Assembly (NCBI RefSeq): GCF_900156025.1
Contig: NZ_FTMO01000001.1
Span: forward strand, 682,001 to 746,000
Source of the DNA: Allobosea sp. TND4EK4
GTDB lineage: Bacteria; Pseudomonadota; Alphaproteobacteria; Rhizobiales; Beijerinckiaceae
Length of the DNA stretch: 64,000 nt
Direction: 5' to 3'
A model generated the notes under the pieces. It searched no databases. It worked only from the letters and a program-made list of their open reading frames with translations, and was not told where the DNA came from. The position numbers and the translations under genes were made by a program. Each line of letters starts with the position of its first letter. The first letter of the stretch is position 1. Of the stretch, positions 56,836-64,000 are shown piece by piece.

Positions 56836-58287
56836 TCAGACGCCGAGCCGGCTCTTCTCGCTCGCCAGGTAGACCTTCAGCTCGTCCATCGAGGCGAAGC
56901 TGTACTCGCCATCCGGCGTGCGGGCCCGGATCGAGCCATCGGCGAAGATGGTGAAATGCGCGTCGCCGACCTGGTAGGCGCCGACGATCCCCTCCTCCGA
57001 ACTTGCGCGCTCTTCGGGCGCGGGCGCGTCCGGCTCGCTCGGCCGCTCCGGCTCGGCCTTTACATCCGAAGCGGGCTGAGGCGGGACGTCGATCTCTCCG
57101 GTCGGGCCATCGAGCGGCTCGTCGAAGCTGGCCGTTCCGGTGCGCGGCGGCCAGGCCGGCGGGAGCGGCTGCTCCGCCGTGGGGACTGGCTCAGCTTCGG
57201 CCTCGACCGGCGCGAAGGAGGGCTCGCGCCGCGGCGAGCCCTGGAAGAACTCCTCGCCGCCGCCGAAAACCGGCCTTTCGATGCCCAAGGCGGGCTCGAT
57301 GCGGCGGGGGGCATAGGCCGGGCCGTTGAGTTCGCTCGTCAGGCTTTCGCGCAGGGCGCGGAACTCGTCGATCTCGGGCTCCGGCTCGGCTTGCAACGGT
57401 TGGGGCTGGACCTGCTCCAGCGTCGCCGTACCGGCTTCGTCGGCCGGGCGACGGTCGCGCCCAGCTTCGGGCGGCGCGACGGCGACCGGATCGCCAGAGG
57501 CGTGCGCTGTTTCAGCCTCCGGACCGAGTCCCGAGTCCGCCACGAATCCCGTCTCGACCGGCTCCGCCTCGGCGGAATCGCTCTTCGCCAAGGCCTCGTC
57601 CTGGCTCAGCGGCTGCACCTTGGCTGCGACGACCTCCGCCGGCTCGTCGCTCTCCTCCGGCAGGATGGCCGGGCGGCTTTCGGCCTCGTTATCCAATGGC
57701 GGCGCGAACAGGTCCGGGACCGTCGGCGACGCCTCTGTCTCGAGTTCGGCGGCATGGGGCGCGGCGATCGGCTCCTCCGCCAAGCGCTCGGCGACCAGTG
57801 CGCCGAAGAGGTCGCGATCCGCCGTTTGTGCCGGCGCCTTGTCCTCCTCGCTCACCTCAGCCCGCGGCCAGGCTGCCGCTACGGCGGCACCGGCGACCGC
57901 GGCGGCACCAGTATCGGGGACGGGGCCGAGGCTCGCGCGCGGGGGCTCCGACGGCGGCAGCACCGGCGCAGGCATAGCGGCGGGCACCGGGTCTTCGGCA
58001 TAGCCATATGCGGGCGCGGCGGCCTCAGCGAAGTCGCGGCGCATTGCCTTCAGTTCGCGCAGCACCCAGGCCAGCGACAGCATCAGCAGCCCCGCCGTCG
58101 CGGCGACCGAGCCGACGATCACCTGCGTGAAGCCGCGCTCCAGCACGAGATAGGGCCAGCCGCTGTAGATCGCGTAGAGGCCGCCACTGAGAAGGCCGCA
58201 CCCCACAACCGTGAAAATCGCTATCAACTCGCTACCCTCGGCACCGCCCGTGAACCGCTCCGGAAGCGGCTGGGCGCAACGCATCAT
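56836..58287 (-). CDS. Two-helix membrane protein with long acidic disordered region, unknown
   Basis: This 483-residue protein has two close membrane helices (about 21-47 and 56-76), then roughly 350 residues rich in Glu, Pro and Ala, probably disordered, and a folded, conserved-looking C-terminus (about 432-483: 'EEGIVGAYQVGDAHFTIFAD', 'GEYSFASMDELKVYLASEK'). The C-terminal block looks like a small beta domain exposed to the cytoplasm. No family name is known to me. Two ATGs (58287, 58284) could be the start. It is convergent with the peptidase gene and divergent from sodB. Confidence 0.75.
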   Translation of the reverse strand: MMRCAQPLPERFTGGAEGSELIAIFTVVGCGLLSGGLYAIYSGWPYLVLERGFTQVIVGSVAATAGLLMLSLAWVLRELKAMRRDFAEAAAPAYGYAEDPVPAAMPAPVLPPSEPPRASLGPVPDTGAAAVAGAAVAAAWPRAEVSEEDKAPAQTADRDLFGALVAERLAEEPIAAPHAAELETEASPTVPDLFAPPLDNEAESRPAILPEESDEPAEVVAAKVQPLSQDEALAKSDSAEAEPVETGFVADSGLGPEAETAHASGDPVAVAPPEAGRDRRPADEAGTATLEQVQPQPLQAEPEPEIDEFRALRESLTSELNGPAYAPRRIEPALGIERPVFGGGEEFFQGSPRREPSFAPVEAEAEPVPTAEQPLPPAWPPRTGTASFDEPLDGPTGEIDVPPQPASDVKAEPERPSEPDAPAPEERASSEEGIVGAYQVGDAHFTIFADGSIRARTPDGEYSFASMDELKVYLASEKSRLGV

Positions 58288-58313
58288 CTAACGTATTGAA
58301 TAAGAGACTGTTT

Positions 58314-58334
58314 CCGATTCACCCGCTGAATCGG
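58314..58334. promoter_or_regulatory. Inverted repeat carrying two GANTC sites before sodB
   Basis: CCGATTC (58314-58320) and GAATCGG (58328-58334) are perfect 7-bp arms with a 7-bp spacer. Both contain GANTC, the CcrM methylation site. It lies 26 bp before the membrane-protein gene start and 180 bp before sodB. Confidence 0.4.
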
Positions 58335-58515
58335 CGAAACTTCGCTCCAATGCGGCGTCCTGTCGAGGGGAGATGCGCATTTCGCGTTGGCGGCGGTTGT
58401 CGCGGCGCGTTCATGCGCTTAACTAACGAGCGGAATGGCCGGGCCTCCACAACCCCGCCTCCATTCGGCAAGCCATTCTGATTCAAGCGAATTTCATAGC
58501 CCAAGGAGCGGCATC

Positions 58516-59118
58516 ATGTCCTTTACGCTTCCCGACCTTCCTTACGCGCACGACGCTCTGCAGCCCTTCATGTCGAAGGAGACGCTGGAGTATCATCACG
58601 ACAAGCATCATCTCGCTTACGTCAACAACGGCAACAACGCGATCAAGGGCACGGAATTCGAGGGCAAGTCGCTCGAGGAGATCGTCAAAGGTTCCTACGG
58701 CAAGAACCCCGCCGTCTTCAACAATGCCGGCCAGCACTACAACCACCTCCATTTCTGGAAGTGGATGAAGCCGAATGGCGGCGGCAAGATCCCCGGTGCG
58801 CTGGAGAAGGCGATCGTCGAGTCCTTCGGCTCCGTCGAGAAGTTCAAGGAAGATTTCGCCGCCGCTGGCGTCGGCCAGTTCGGCTCGGGCTGGGCCTGGC
58901 TTGAGGTCAAGGGCGGCAAGCTCGCCGTCAGCAAGACCCCGAACGGCGAGAACCCGCTGGTGCATGGCGCCACGCCGGTCCTCGGCGTCGACGTCTGGGA
59001 GCACTCCTACTACATCGACTACCGCAACCGCCGCCCCGACTATCTCAAGGCCTTCCTGGAGAGCCTGGTGAACTGGGAGTACGTGGCGGAGCTCTACGAC
59101 TCGGCCGCCAAGGCCTGA
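58516..59118 (+). CDS. sodB: Superoxide dismutase [Fe]
   Basis: This 200-residue enzyme converts superoxide to O2 and H2O2. Metal ligands are in 'YHHDKHHLAYV', 'QHYNHLHFWKWM' and 'GVDVWEHSYYIDYRNRRPDY' (Asp, His). 'GSGWAWL' is also a family motif. The sequence type is of the Fe/Mn (cambialistic) family; the length matches FeSOD. ATG 58516 has AAGGAG upstream, and a strong terminator follows the gene. Confidence 0.96.
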   Translation: MSFTLPDLPYAHDALQPFMSKETLEYHHDKHHLAYVNNGNNAIKGTEFEGKSLEEIVKGSYGKNPAVFNNAGQHYNHLHFWKWMKPNGGGKIPGALEKAIVESFGSVEKFKEDFAAAGVGQFGSGWAWLEVKGGKLAVSKTPNGENPLVHGATPVLGVDVWEHSYYIDYRNRRPDYLKAFLESLVNWEYVAELYDSAAKA

Positions 59119-59143
59119 GCCGCTTTTCCACGCACGACACGAA

Positions 59144-59171
59144 ACGGGGCCCGCAAGGGCCCCGTTTTTTT
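59144..59171 (+). terminator. Rho-independent terminator of sodB
   Basis: ACGGGGCCC-GCAA-GGGCCCCGT followed by T tract: a perfect 9-bp stem with a GCAA tetraloop and a run of about seven T. It starts 25 bp after the sodB stop codon. Confidence 0.95.
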
Positions 59172-59206
59172 GGCTGGCGATGAGAGCGCGCTGGCGAGCT
59201 ACGGCG

Positions 59207-60928
59207 TCAGGCGGCGACGCTGCGGAGAAACTGGTCCACGGTCGAATCGAGGCGATGCGCCTGCGTCGCGACCTCGCCGGCGGCATGGCGCACCTGCTCG
59301 GCGGAGCGGCCCGTCTCCTCGACGCTGTCGGCGAGCACGCTGAGGTCGCTGGAGACCGAGAGCGAGGACGAACTCGCCATGGCGACGCCGCTCGCGATCT
59401 CGCCTGTCGCGATCGCCTGCTGCTCGATCGAGGTCGCGACCGAATTCGCGAAGGTCTCGATGGCGTTCATGCGTTCGGCGATATTGTGGATCGCGCCGAC
59501 GACCTGCCCGGTTGCGCCCTGGATGGCGGCGACCTGCGCGACGATACGGTCCGTGGCATCGGCCGTCTGCGACGCGAGGGACTTGACCTCGGCGGCCACG
59601 ACCGCGAAGCCGCGTCCCGCCTCGCCGGCCCGCGCGGCCTCGATGGTCGCATTGAGCGCCAGAAGGTTCGTCTGGGCAGCGATGTCACGGATCAGGTTGA
59701 CGACCTCGCCGATGGCGCGAGCCGTGACGTCGAGTTCCTGCACGGAATCGGACGTCTCGCGGGAGGCCGAGGCCGCCTCGACGATCTCGGTGCGCACGCG
59801 GCGAACCTGGAACTCGACCTCGCGGATGGCCGCCCCCATCTCCTCGGCGGCCTGGGCGGCACTCTCGACATTGCCGCTGGCGCCATGGGCGTTGTCGGCA
59901 GCGCGGGCGGCCCGCTGTGAGGCCTCGGCTGCGACGCGGGCCAAGCCGTCGGAGGCCTCCTGCATCCGCTCAGCGTTGTTCTTGAAGGTCTCCAGCGCCA
60001 GTCCCACCTCGTTGCGGAACAGCAGGATCGCGCCGTCGACGCCCTGCTGGCGCGCCTGCCGCTCGGCTTCCGACACGGTCTGTTTTTCTTCGAGCGCAGC
60101 GCGCTCGGCCAGCCTGATCTTGAGAATCCGCAGCGCGCGAGCGATGGCGCCGATCTCGTCGCTTCGGTTCAGCGCGTCGATCTGCGCCTCGAGATCGCCG
60201 TCCGACATGCGCACGATCGTATTGGTCATGCCGCGCAGGGGGCGCATCGTCCGCGAGAGCGAGATCCACAACAGCGGCCCGAGCACGATCAGGATCGCGC
60301 AACCGAGCCCGGCGATGACGAGCTGTTCCCAATGGGCACGGGCGATCAGCCGGCTCTTGTCGAACCGGACGGCCACATAGCCGATCTGCTTTTTGCCCAC
60401 CTGAATCGCGTTCAGCTTGGTCAGGAAGGCGTCGTCCTCGATCTCGGTCGAGCCTTTGGCCGCCACCGCGGCCCAAGGCTCCTGCCCCAACGCCTCTTTC
60501 AACCATCGCGCCGTGAGAGACAGGCGCGCCTGCTCGTTGTGGCCTGAGGAAGCCAGGACCGTGATATCGTCACCGACGACCGCCGCGTCGAAATCCGGAT
60601 CCCGGCGCAGCGAATCCAGGATCGCTCCAAGGGTGATGTTGTCGCGGGAGAGGATCAGCGTCGGCGCTGCGTTGCCGATCATCAGCCCGAGCGCGCTCGC
60701 CTTCTGCTCCAGATCGTTCCGCGTGCGCTGGTCATTGTATTGGACCACGGCCAGGACGACGATGATGATGGCAATGGCCACGATCGTCACCGCCGCGACG
60801 GCGATCCGCCGGCTAAGAGAGGCGGAGCCCGCGACCATCGGGTTCACCTTGGCCTCGTCGATGACCTCGGCCGACCGCTTGGACCCAATCATTGAGCGGA
60901 ACATCCCTGAATCGGCACGAACCGTCAT
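59207..60928 (-). CDS. Methyl-accepting chemotaxis protein
   Basis: This 573-residue chemoreceptor has a first membrane helix (about 42-66), a periplasmic sensor of about 135 residues ('[20 protein letters not shown]' resembles a CHASE8-like domain), a second membrane helix (about 205-225), a HAMP domain, and a cytoplasmic signalling domain with the hairpin tip '[20 protein letters not shown]' and '[20 protein letters not shown]'. No C-terminal CheR-binding pentapeptide is seen. The start ATG 60928 is preceded by GTG 60931. The ligand is unknown. Confidence 0.95.
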   Translation of the reverse strand: MTVRADSGMFRSMIGSKRSAEVIDEAKVNPMVAGSASLSRRIAVAAVTIVAIAIIIVVLAVVQYNDQRTRNDLEQKASALGLMIGNAAPTLILSRDNITLGAILDSLRRDPDFDAAVVGDDITVLASSGHNEQARLSLTARWLKEALGQEPWAAVAAKGSTEIEDDAFLTKLNAIQVGKKQIGYVAVRFDKSRLIARAHWEQLVIAGLGCAILIVLGPLLWISLSRTMRPLRGMTNTIVRMSDGDLEAQIDALNRSDEIGAIARALRILKIRLAERAALEEKQTVSEAERQARQQGVDGAILLFRNEVGLALETFKNNAERMQEASDGLARVAAEASQRAARAADNAHGASGNVESAAQAAEEMGAAIREVEFQVRRVRTEIVEAASASRETSDSVQELDVTARAIGEVVNLIRDIAAQTNLLALNATIEAARAGEAGRGFAVVAAEVKSLASQTADATDRIVAQVAAIQGATGQVVGAIHNIAERMNAIETFANSVATSIEQQAIATGEIASGVAMASSSSLSVSSDLSVLADSVEETGRSAEQVRHAAGEVATQAHRLDSTVDQFLRSVAA

Positions 60929-61008
60929 CACGACGGCGTATCCTGGCCGAAGCGATAGTCCGTTAAGGCGGTAAACAAATCGCTGTCGCGCAGGAGCCGA
61001 AGCGCCTC

Positions 61009-61839
61009 TCAGAGCAGGTCACGCAGCCGCCGCATCGGCAGTGAGGGCGGCGGCTCGAAAGCGGCGATGGCGGCGTGCTCGATCGGCCGTGTCGCCACCA
61101 CCGGATCGAGCCGCGCAAGCTCGTCATCGATGAAGCCGGGGTGGCACATGACGAGATGGGCCGCTCCGGGACGCAGGAGGAAGCTCTTCAGATCGCCGGC
61201 GAAGTCCCGTTCCGGATCGAAGGGCGCCACGCCCGAAAAACCGCGGTTGAGGCGAAGGCCACGGCGCAAAGCCGCGCTGCGGAATCCGGCCGCGAGGCCG
61301 GAGATGGTCAGCGCCTTGGCCACGGCGACGCCGCGCGCACGGATGGCGGCCGACCTGTCGGCGGGATCGCGGACATAGACGGCACCGGCGGGATAGCGCC
61401 GCGCCAGCAGATCGAGCACCGCGCGCCGGACTCCGGGCAGCGCGTGAACATGCTGGTGGCCGTCGATGAAATCGGGCGCGCGCCCGAGCGCATCTTCGAA
61501 GGCATCGAGCTGGCGGGCCAGTTCCGCGGCGATCTCGCGCCGAATCGCTCCCGAGAGGACCGCGGTTCGCATGACCTGCCCCAGGGCGGGGAACGTGCCG
61601 CCCGGCGCCAGCTTCGGCATCGGCCCGAGCGGAGCGGCACAGGTCAGGTTGAAGTGCAGGCCGAGATCGGCGCGGCCGGAAAAGGCCCCGAGCTCGCGAG
61701 CCAGCCTGCGCCAATGCGGCCGGTTCGTCATCGCGCCGGTGGCGCTCAGCTTGCCGAGATCGAGCAGTTCGAGGATCGAGCGGCTGATGCCGTCGGTCAG
61801 CGCGAAATCATCGGCGCAAAGGACGAAGCCGTTCGCCAT
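61009..61839 (-). CDS. ChbG/HpnK family carbohydrate deacetylase (YdjC)
   Basis: This 276-residue metal-dependent deacetylase has '[20 protein letters not shown]' (metal Asp), '[15 protein letters not shown]' (His) and '[12 protein letters not shown]' (His). It closely fits the ChbG/HpnK family: ChbG deacetylates chito-oligosaccharides and HpnK acts in hopanoid lipid formation. The N-terminus is cytoplasmic. It is divergent from a GT2 glycosyltransferase gene across 130 bp, which suggests lipid-linked sugar or envelope work. No other hopanoid gene is in view. Confidence 0.9.
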   Translation of the reverse strand: MANGFVLCADDFALTDGISRSILELLDLGKLSATGAMTNRPHWRRLARELGAFSGRADLGLHFNLTCAAPLGPMPKLAPGGTFPALGQVMRTAVLSGAIRREIAAELARQLDAFEDALGRAPDFIDGHQHVHALPGVRRAVLDLLARRYPAGAVYVRDPADRSAAIRARGVAVAKALTISGLAAGFRSAALRRGLRLNRGFSGVAPFDPERDFAGDLKSFLLRPGAAHLVMCHPGFIDDELARLDPVVATRPIEHAAIAAFEPPPSLPMRRLRDLL

Positions 61840-61969
61840 GACAGGGGGGTGTCCTTGTTGTCGTCCGTTCAGACGAACCGCGCTATACCCCACCGGGCTT
61901 GTGGCAGCACGAGCTTTCGTTTTTCAGTGCGTCGTGCGCCGCCAAGGCGCGCTGTCGAAAGGTCGCCCC

Positions 61970-63001
61970 TTGTCGGACGTCGCGTCCCCTCCCTCCACCC
62001 GCTTGCCGCGCGCCTCGCGCTGGCCGGAGCTGTCCGTCGTCGTGCCGGTGCATAACGAGGCGGAGAATATCGGCCCGCTGGTCGAGCGGCTGAAAGCGGT
62101 GCTGGCGGGGGCGGTCGCTGCCTGGGAGATCGTCTTCGTCGACGATGGCAGCCGCGACGGCACGCTCGCCGTCATCCGCGAAATGAACAAGGCCGACCCC
62201 CGCATCAGCGCCGTCTCCTTCAGCCGCAATTTCGGCAAGGAGATCGCGATCGCTGCCGGGCTCGACCATGCGTTCGGCGATGCGGTGGTCATCATGGACG
62301 CCGACCTGCAGCACCCGCCGGAAGTGATTCCGGCCTTCCTCGAGAAATGGCGCGAGGGCTATCTGAACGTCTATGGCCAGCGCACCGACCGGGCCGGCGA
62401 GACCGCGCTGAAGCGCAATTTCGCCAAGGCGTTCTACCGCATCTTCGGCCGTTTCGGTGAAACCGAGCTGCCGGAGGGCGCGGGCGACTTCCGCCTGCTC
62501 GACCGCAAGGCGGTCGATGCGCTGCGTGCTCTGCCGGAACGGGCCCGCTTCTCCAAGGGGCTCTATGCCTGGGTCGGCTTCCGCTCGATCGGCGTCCCCT
62601 TCGAGGTGGCGGATCGCGCGCATGGCGAATCGAAGTTCCGCTACAGCAGGCTGTTCTCCTTCGCCTTCGACGGGCTGTCCTCCTTCTCGACGGTTCCACT
62701 GAAGGTTGCGACCTGGAGCGGTGCGGTGATCGCGCTCGTCGCGACGCTGACGGCGCTCTACTTCCTCATCCGCACGCTGTTCTACGGCACCGACCTGCCG
62801 GGCTTTCCCTCGCTCATCGTCTCGATCATGTTCTTCTCCGGCATCCAGCTGGTCTCTCTGGGGATGATCGGCGAATATGTCGGGCGCATCTTCGCCGAGG
62901 TGAAGCGCCGGCCGCTCTATCTGATCGGCGAGCGCGTCGGCTTCGAGGCGCGGACCGTCGACCATCCGCGCGGCGACGCCCTGCCGCCGGTCATCCGCTA
63001 A
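61970..63001 (+). CDS. Family 2 glycosyltransferase (DPM1/ArnC/GtrB-like, membrane)
   Basis: This 343-residue transferase has an N-terminal GT-A domain ('ELSVVVPVHNEAENIGPLVE', 'EIVFVDDGSRDGT', 'VIMDADLQHPPEVIPAFLEK', 'GAGDFRLLDRKAVDALRALP') and two C-terminal membrane helices (about 236-262 and 275-300). It matches enzymes that move a sugar onto undecaprenyl phosphate, such as ArnC and GtrB. TTG 61970 has AAAGG upstream and gives the standard length. A type A repeat separates it from murJ. Confidence 0.93.
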   Translation: MSDVASPPSTRLPRASRWPELSVVVPVHNEAENIGPLVERLKAVLAGAVAAWEIVFVDDGSRDGTLAVIREMNKADPRISAVSFSRNFGKEIAIAAGLDHAFGDAVVIMDADLQHPPEVIPAFLEKWREGYLNVYGQRTDRAGETALKRNFAKAFYRIFGRFGETELPEGAGDFRLLDRKAVDALRALPERARFSKGLYAWVGFRSIGVPFEVADRAHGESKFRYSRLFSFAFDGLSSFSTVPLKVATWSGAVIALVATLTALYFLIRTLFYGTDLPGFPSLIVSIMFFSGIQLVSLGMIGEYVGRIFAEVKRRPLYLIGERVGFEARTVDHPRGDALPPVIR

Positions 63002-63013
63002 ACCAGCGGCCGC

Positions 63014-63105
63014 CTCATTCCCGGACTTGACCCGGGAATCACGTTCAGAAAGAGGTTCGGGAGCCTTCCTGTCCCGAGATGCTCGGGTCACGCCCGAGCA
63101 TGACG
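63014..63105. repeat. Intergenic two-hairpin repeat, type A, copy 5
   Basis: The left arm (63014-63040) reads CTCATTCCCGGACTTGACCC... with stem ATTCCCGG/CCGGGAAT, a paired change relative to the other copies. The right arm (63078-63105) is GATGCTCGGGTCACGCCCG.... It ends 9 bp before the murJ ATG; an in-frame ATG (63100) lies inside it. Confidence 0.88.
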
Positions 63106-63114
63106 AGGTCGGAA

Positions 63115-64000
63115 ATGCTCAAGAACATCCTGTCGGTCGGCGGCTATACGCTGCTCTCCCGGCTGACCGGCTTCGCGCGCGACATCATGCTGGCCGCCGT
63201 CCTGGGCGCCGGCGCGACGATGGACGCGTTCTCGGTGGCGCTGCGCCTGCCCAACCATTTTCGCGCCATCTTCGGCGAAGGTGCCTTCAACCAGGCCTAT
63301 GTGCCGGCCTATGCCCATGTCGCGGAGCGAGAGGGTGCCGAGGCGGCGAACCTCTTCGCCGACCGGCTCTTCACCGTGCTCCTCCTTGTCCAGATCGTGT
63401 TGCTGGCGCTCGCCCTGCCGCTGATGCCCTGGCTGGTGAAGCTTCTTGCACCCGGCCTGACGGACGATCCGGCCGTGTATTCGCTTGCAGTGTCGCTGAC
63501 GCGGATCACCTTTCCCTACCTGCTCTTCGTCACGATGGTGACCTTCCTCGGCGCGACGCTGAACGCGGTCGATCGTTTTGCCGCCTTCGCGGCGGCGCCG
63601 GTCCTGCTCAATGTCGGGATGATGGCGGCCTTGTCGGTCTCCTTCCTGTTTCCCAGCGCGGCCTATGCCGCCGCTTGGGGTGTCTCGGCCTCGGGGCTGG
63701 CGCAGTGGCTGCTGCTCTATGTCGCCGCGCGGCGCGCGCGCGTCTCCAGCCGGGTGGTCCGGCCGCATATGGACGCCGGGGTGCGCCGCTTCCTGAAGGC
63801 CTTCGGTCCGGCCGTGATTGGCTCGGCCGGCGTGCAGATCGCGATCTTCGCCGATACGATCATCGCCTCCCTTCTGCCGCGCGGCGCCTATTCGGCGCTC
63901 TACTATGCCGAGCGGCTTTACCAGTTGCCGATCGGGCTGATCGGCATCGCCGTCGGGACGGTCGCGCTCTCGGCGATGAGCCGCTCGATCGCGCGCGGCG
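63115..64000 (+). CDS. murJ: Lipid II flippase MurJ (5' part)
   Basis: The first 295 codons of a MurJ/MviN protein, which moves lipid II across the inner membrane for cell wall synthesis. The N-terminus 'MLKNILSVGGYTLLSRLTGF' then 'ARDIMLAAVLGAGATMDAFS' and 'FRAIFGEGAFNQAYVPAYAH' is diagnostic, and about eight membrane helices are visible in the part present. The gene runs off the right edge. ATG 63115 follows GAGGTCGGAA. Its neighbour GT2 also belongs to lipid-linked sugar metabolism. Confidence 0.96.
   Translation, partial: MLKNILSVGGYTLLSRLTGFARDIMLAAVLGAGATMDAFSVALRLPNHFRAIFGEGAFNQAYVPAYAHVAEREGAEAANLFADRLFTVLLLVQIVLLALALPLMPWLVKLLAPGLTDDPAVYSLAVSLTRITFPYLLFVTMVTFLGATLNAVDRFAAFAAAPVLLNVGMMAALSVSFLFPSAAYAAAWGVSASGLAQWLLLYVAARRARVSSRVVRPHMDAGVRRFLKAFGPAVIGSAGVQIAIFADTIIASLLPRGAYSALYYAERLYQLPIGLIGIAVGTVALSAMSRSIARG

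Noticed and set aside
60929..61000. CtrA box before the chemoreceptor (TTTACCGCCTTAAC)
   Set aside because: The half-sites are separated by 5 bases, not 7, and one half is imperfect.
7877..63105. CRISPR array from the repeated palindromes
   Set aside because: Copies are dispersed over 55 kb with no regular spacers. They are REP-like elements.
1..64000. tRNA/rRNA genes, insertion sequences or prophage
   Set aside because: No tRNA-like folds, rRNA sequence, transposase, integrase or phage structural genes could be recognised.

Overview
The window looks like chromosomal DNA of a high-GC alphaproteobacterium, most likely of the order Hyphomicrobiales (Rhizobiales) and perhaps near Bosea, Methylobacterium or Beijerinckiaceae. 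The evidence is a MucR/Ros regulator, perfect CtrA-type boxes (TTAA-N7-TTAA), a DivJ/PleC-like kinase, DUF1491, DUF2336 and DUF1214/DUF1254 proteins, an SSS-type hybrid kinase, and intergenic palindromic repeats of the kind common in rhizobia. The genus is inferred, not proven. I see no rRNA, tRNA, CRISPR array, insertion sequence or prophage.

Layout. 1-6.5 kb: 5' end of an aminotransferase, mscL, a large SSS-domain hybrid kinase, a hotdog thioesterase, a tyrosine phosphatase and an Lrp regulator. 6.5-10.7 kb: xseB, a pirin, dxs and tlyA in a row. 10.7-13.7 kb: an unknown helical protein, an HMCES/YedK protein and a gamma-glutamyltransferase. 13.7-16.5 kb: an ABC importer of the NMT1/SsuA type. 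16.7-25.1 kb: an FAD-linked D-hydroxyacid dehydrogenase, an RlmD-like methyltransferase, cysteine synthase, a dicarboxylate symporter, an SLC13 permease and CorA. 25.2-33.1 kb: two overlapping SDR genes, a methyltransferase, a long acyl-CoA dehydrogenase, Sua5/TsaC, LysR and an MFS transporter.

33.2-42.5 kb: a SleB-like cell wall hydrolase, a secreted protein made of 23-residue-spaced repeats, a cold-shock/translation group (IF-1, RhlE-type helicase, CspA), a HAD hydrolase with pyruvate phosphate dikinase, and a YcgN protein. 42.6-49.6 kb: envelope genes (PBP1A, DUF1214, DUF1254, a lipoprotein coupled to a small protein) followed by DUF2336, DUF1491 and a membrane protein that seems to lack an expected domain. 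49.6-54.3 kb: the DivJ/PleC-like kinase, SufE, a coupled DnaA-domain-IV-like/DUF6456 pair and MucR. 54.6-64 kb: a prolyl oligopeptidase-family peptidase, an acidic membrane protein, Fe-SOD, a chemoreceptor, a YdjC deacetylase, a GT2 glycosyltransferase and the start of murJ.

Most of the window is core metabolism, envelope and regulation, not a mobile island. The most interesting layers are: (i) five copies of a two-hairpin intergenic repeat whose stems vary with compensating base changes, plus two further repeat types; (ii) two perfect CtrA boxes and one near-match beside envelope and cell-cycle genes; (iii) the DnaA-IV/DUF6456 pair; (iv) the periodic secreted repeat protein; and (v) a MucR that appears to lack most zinc ligands.
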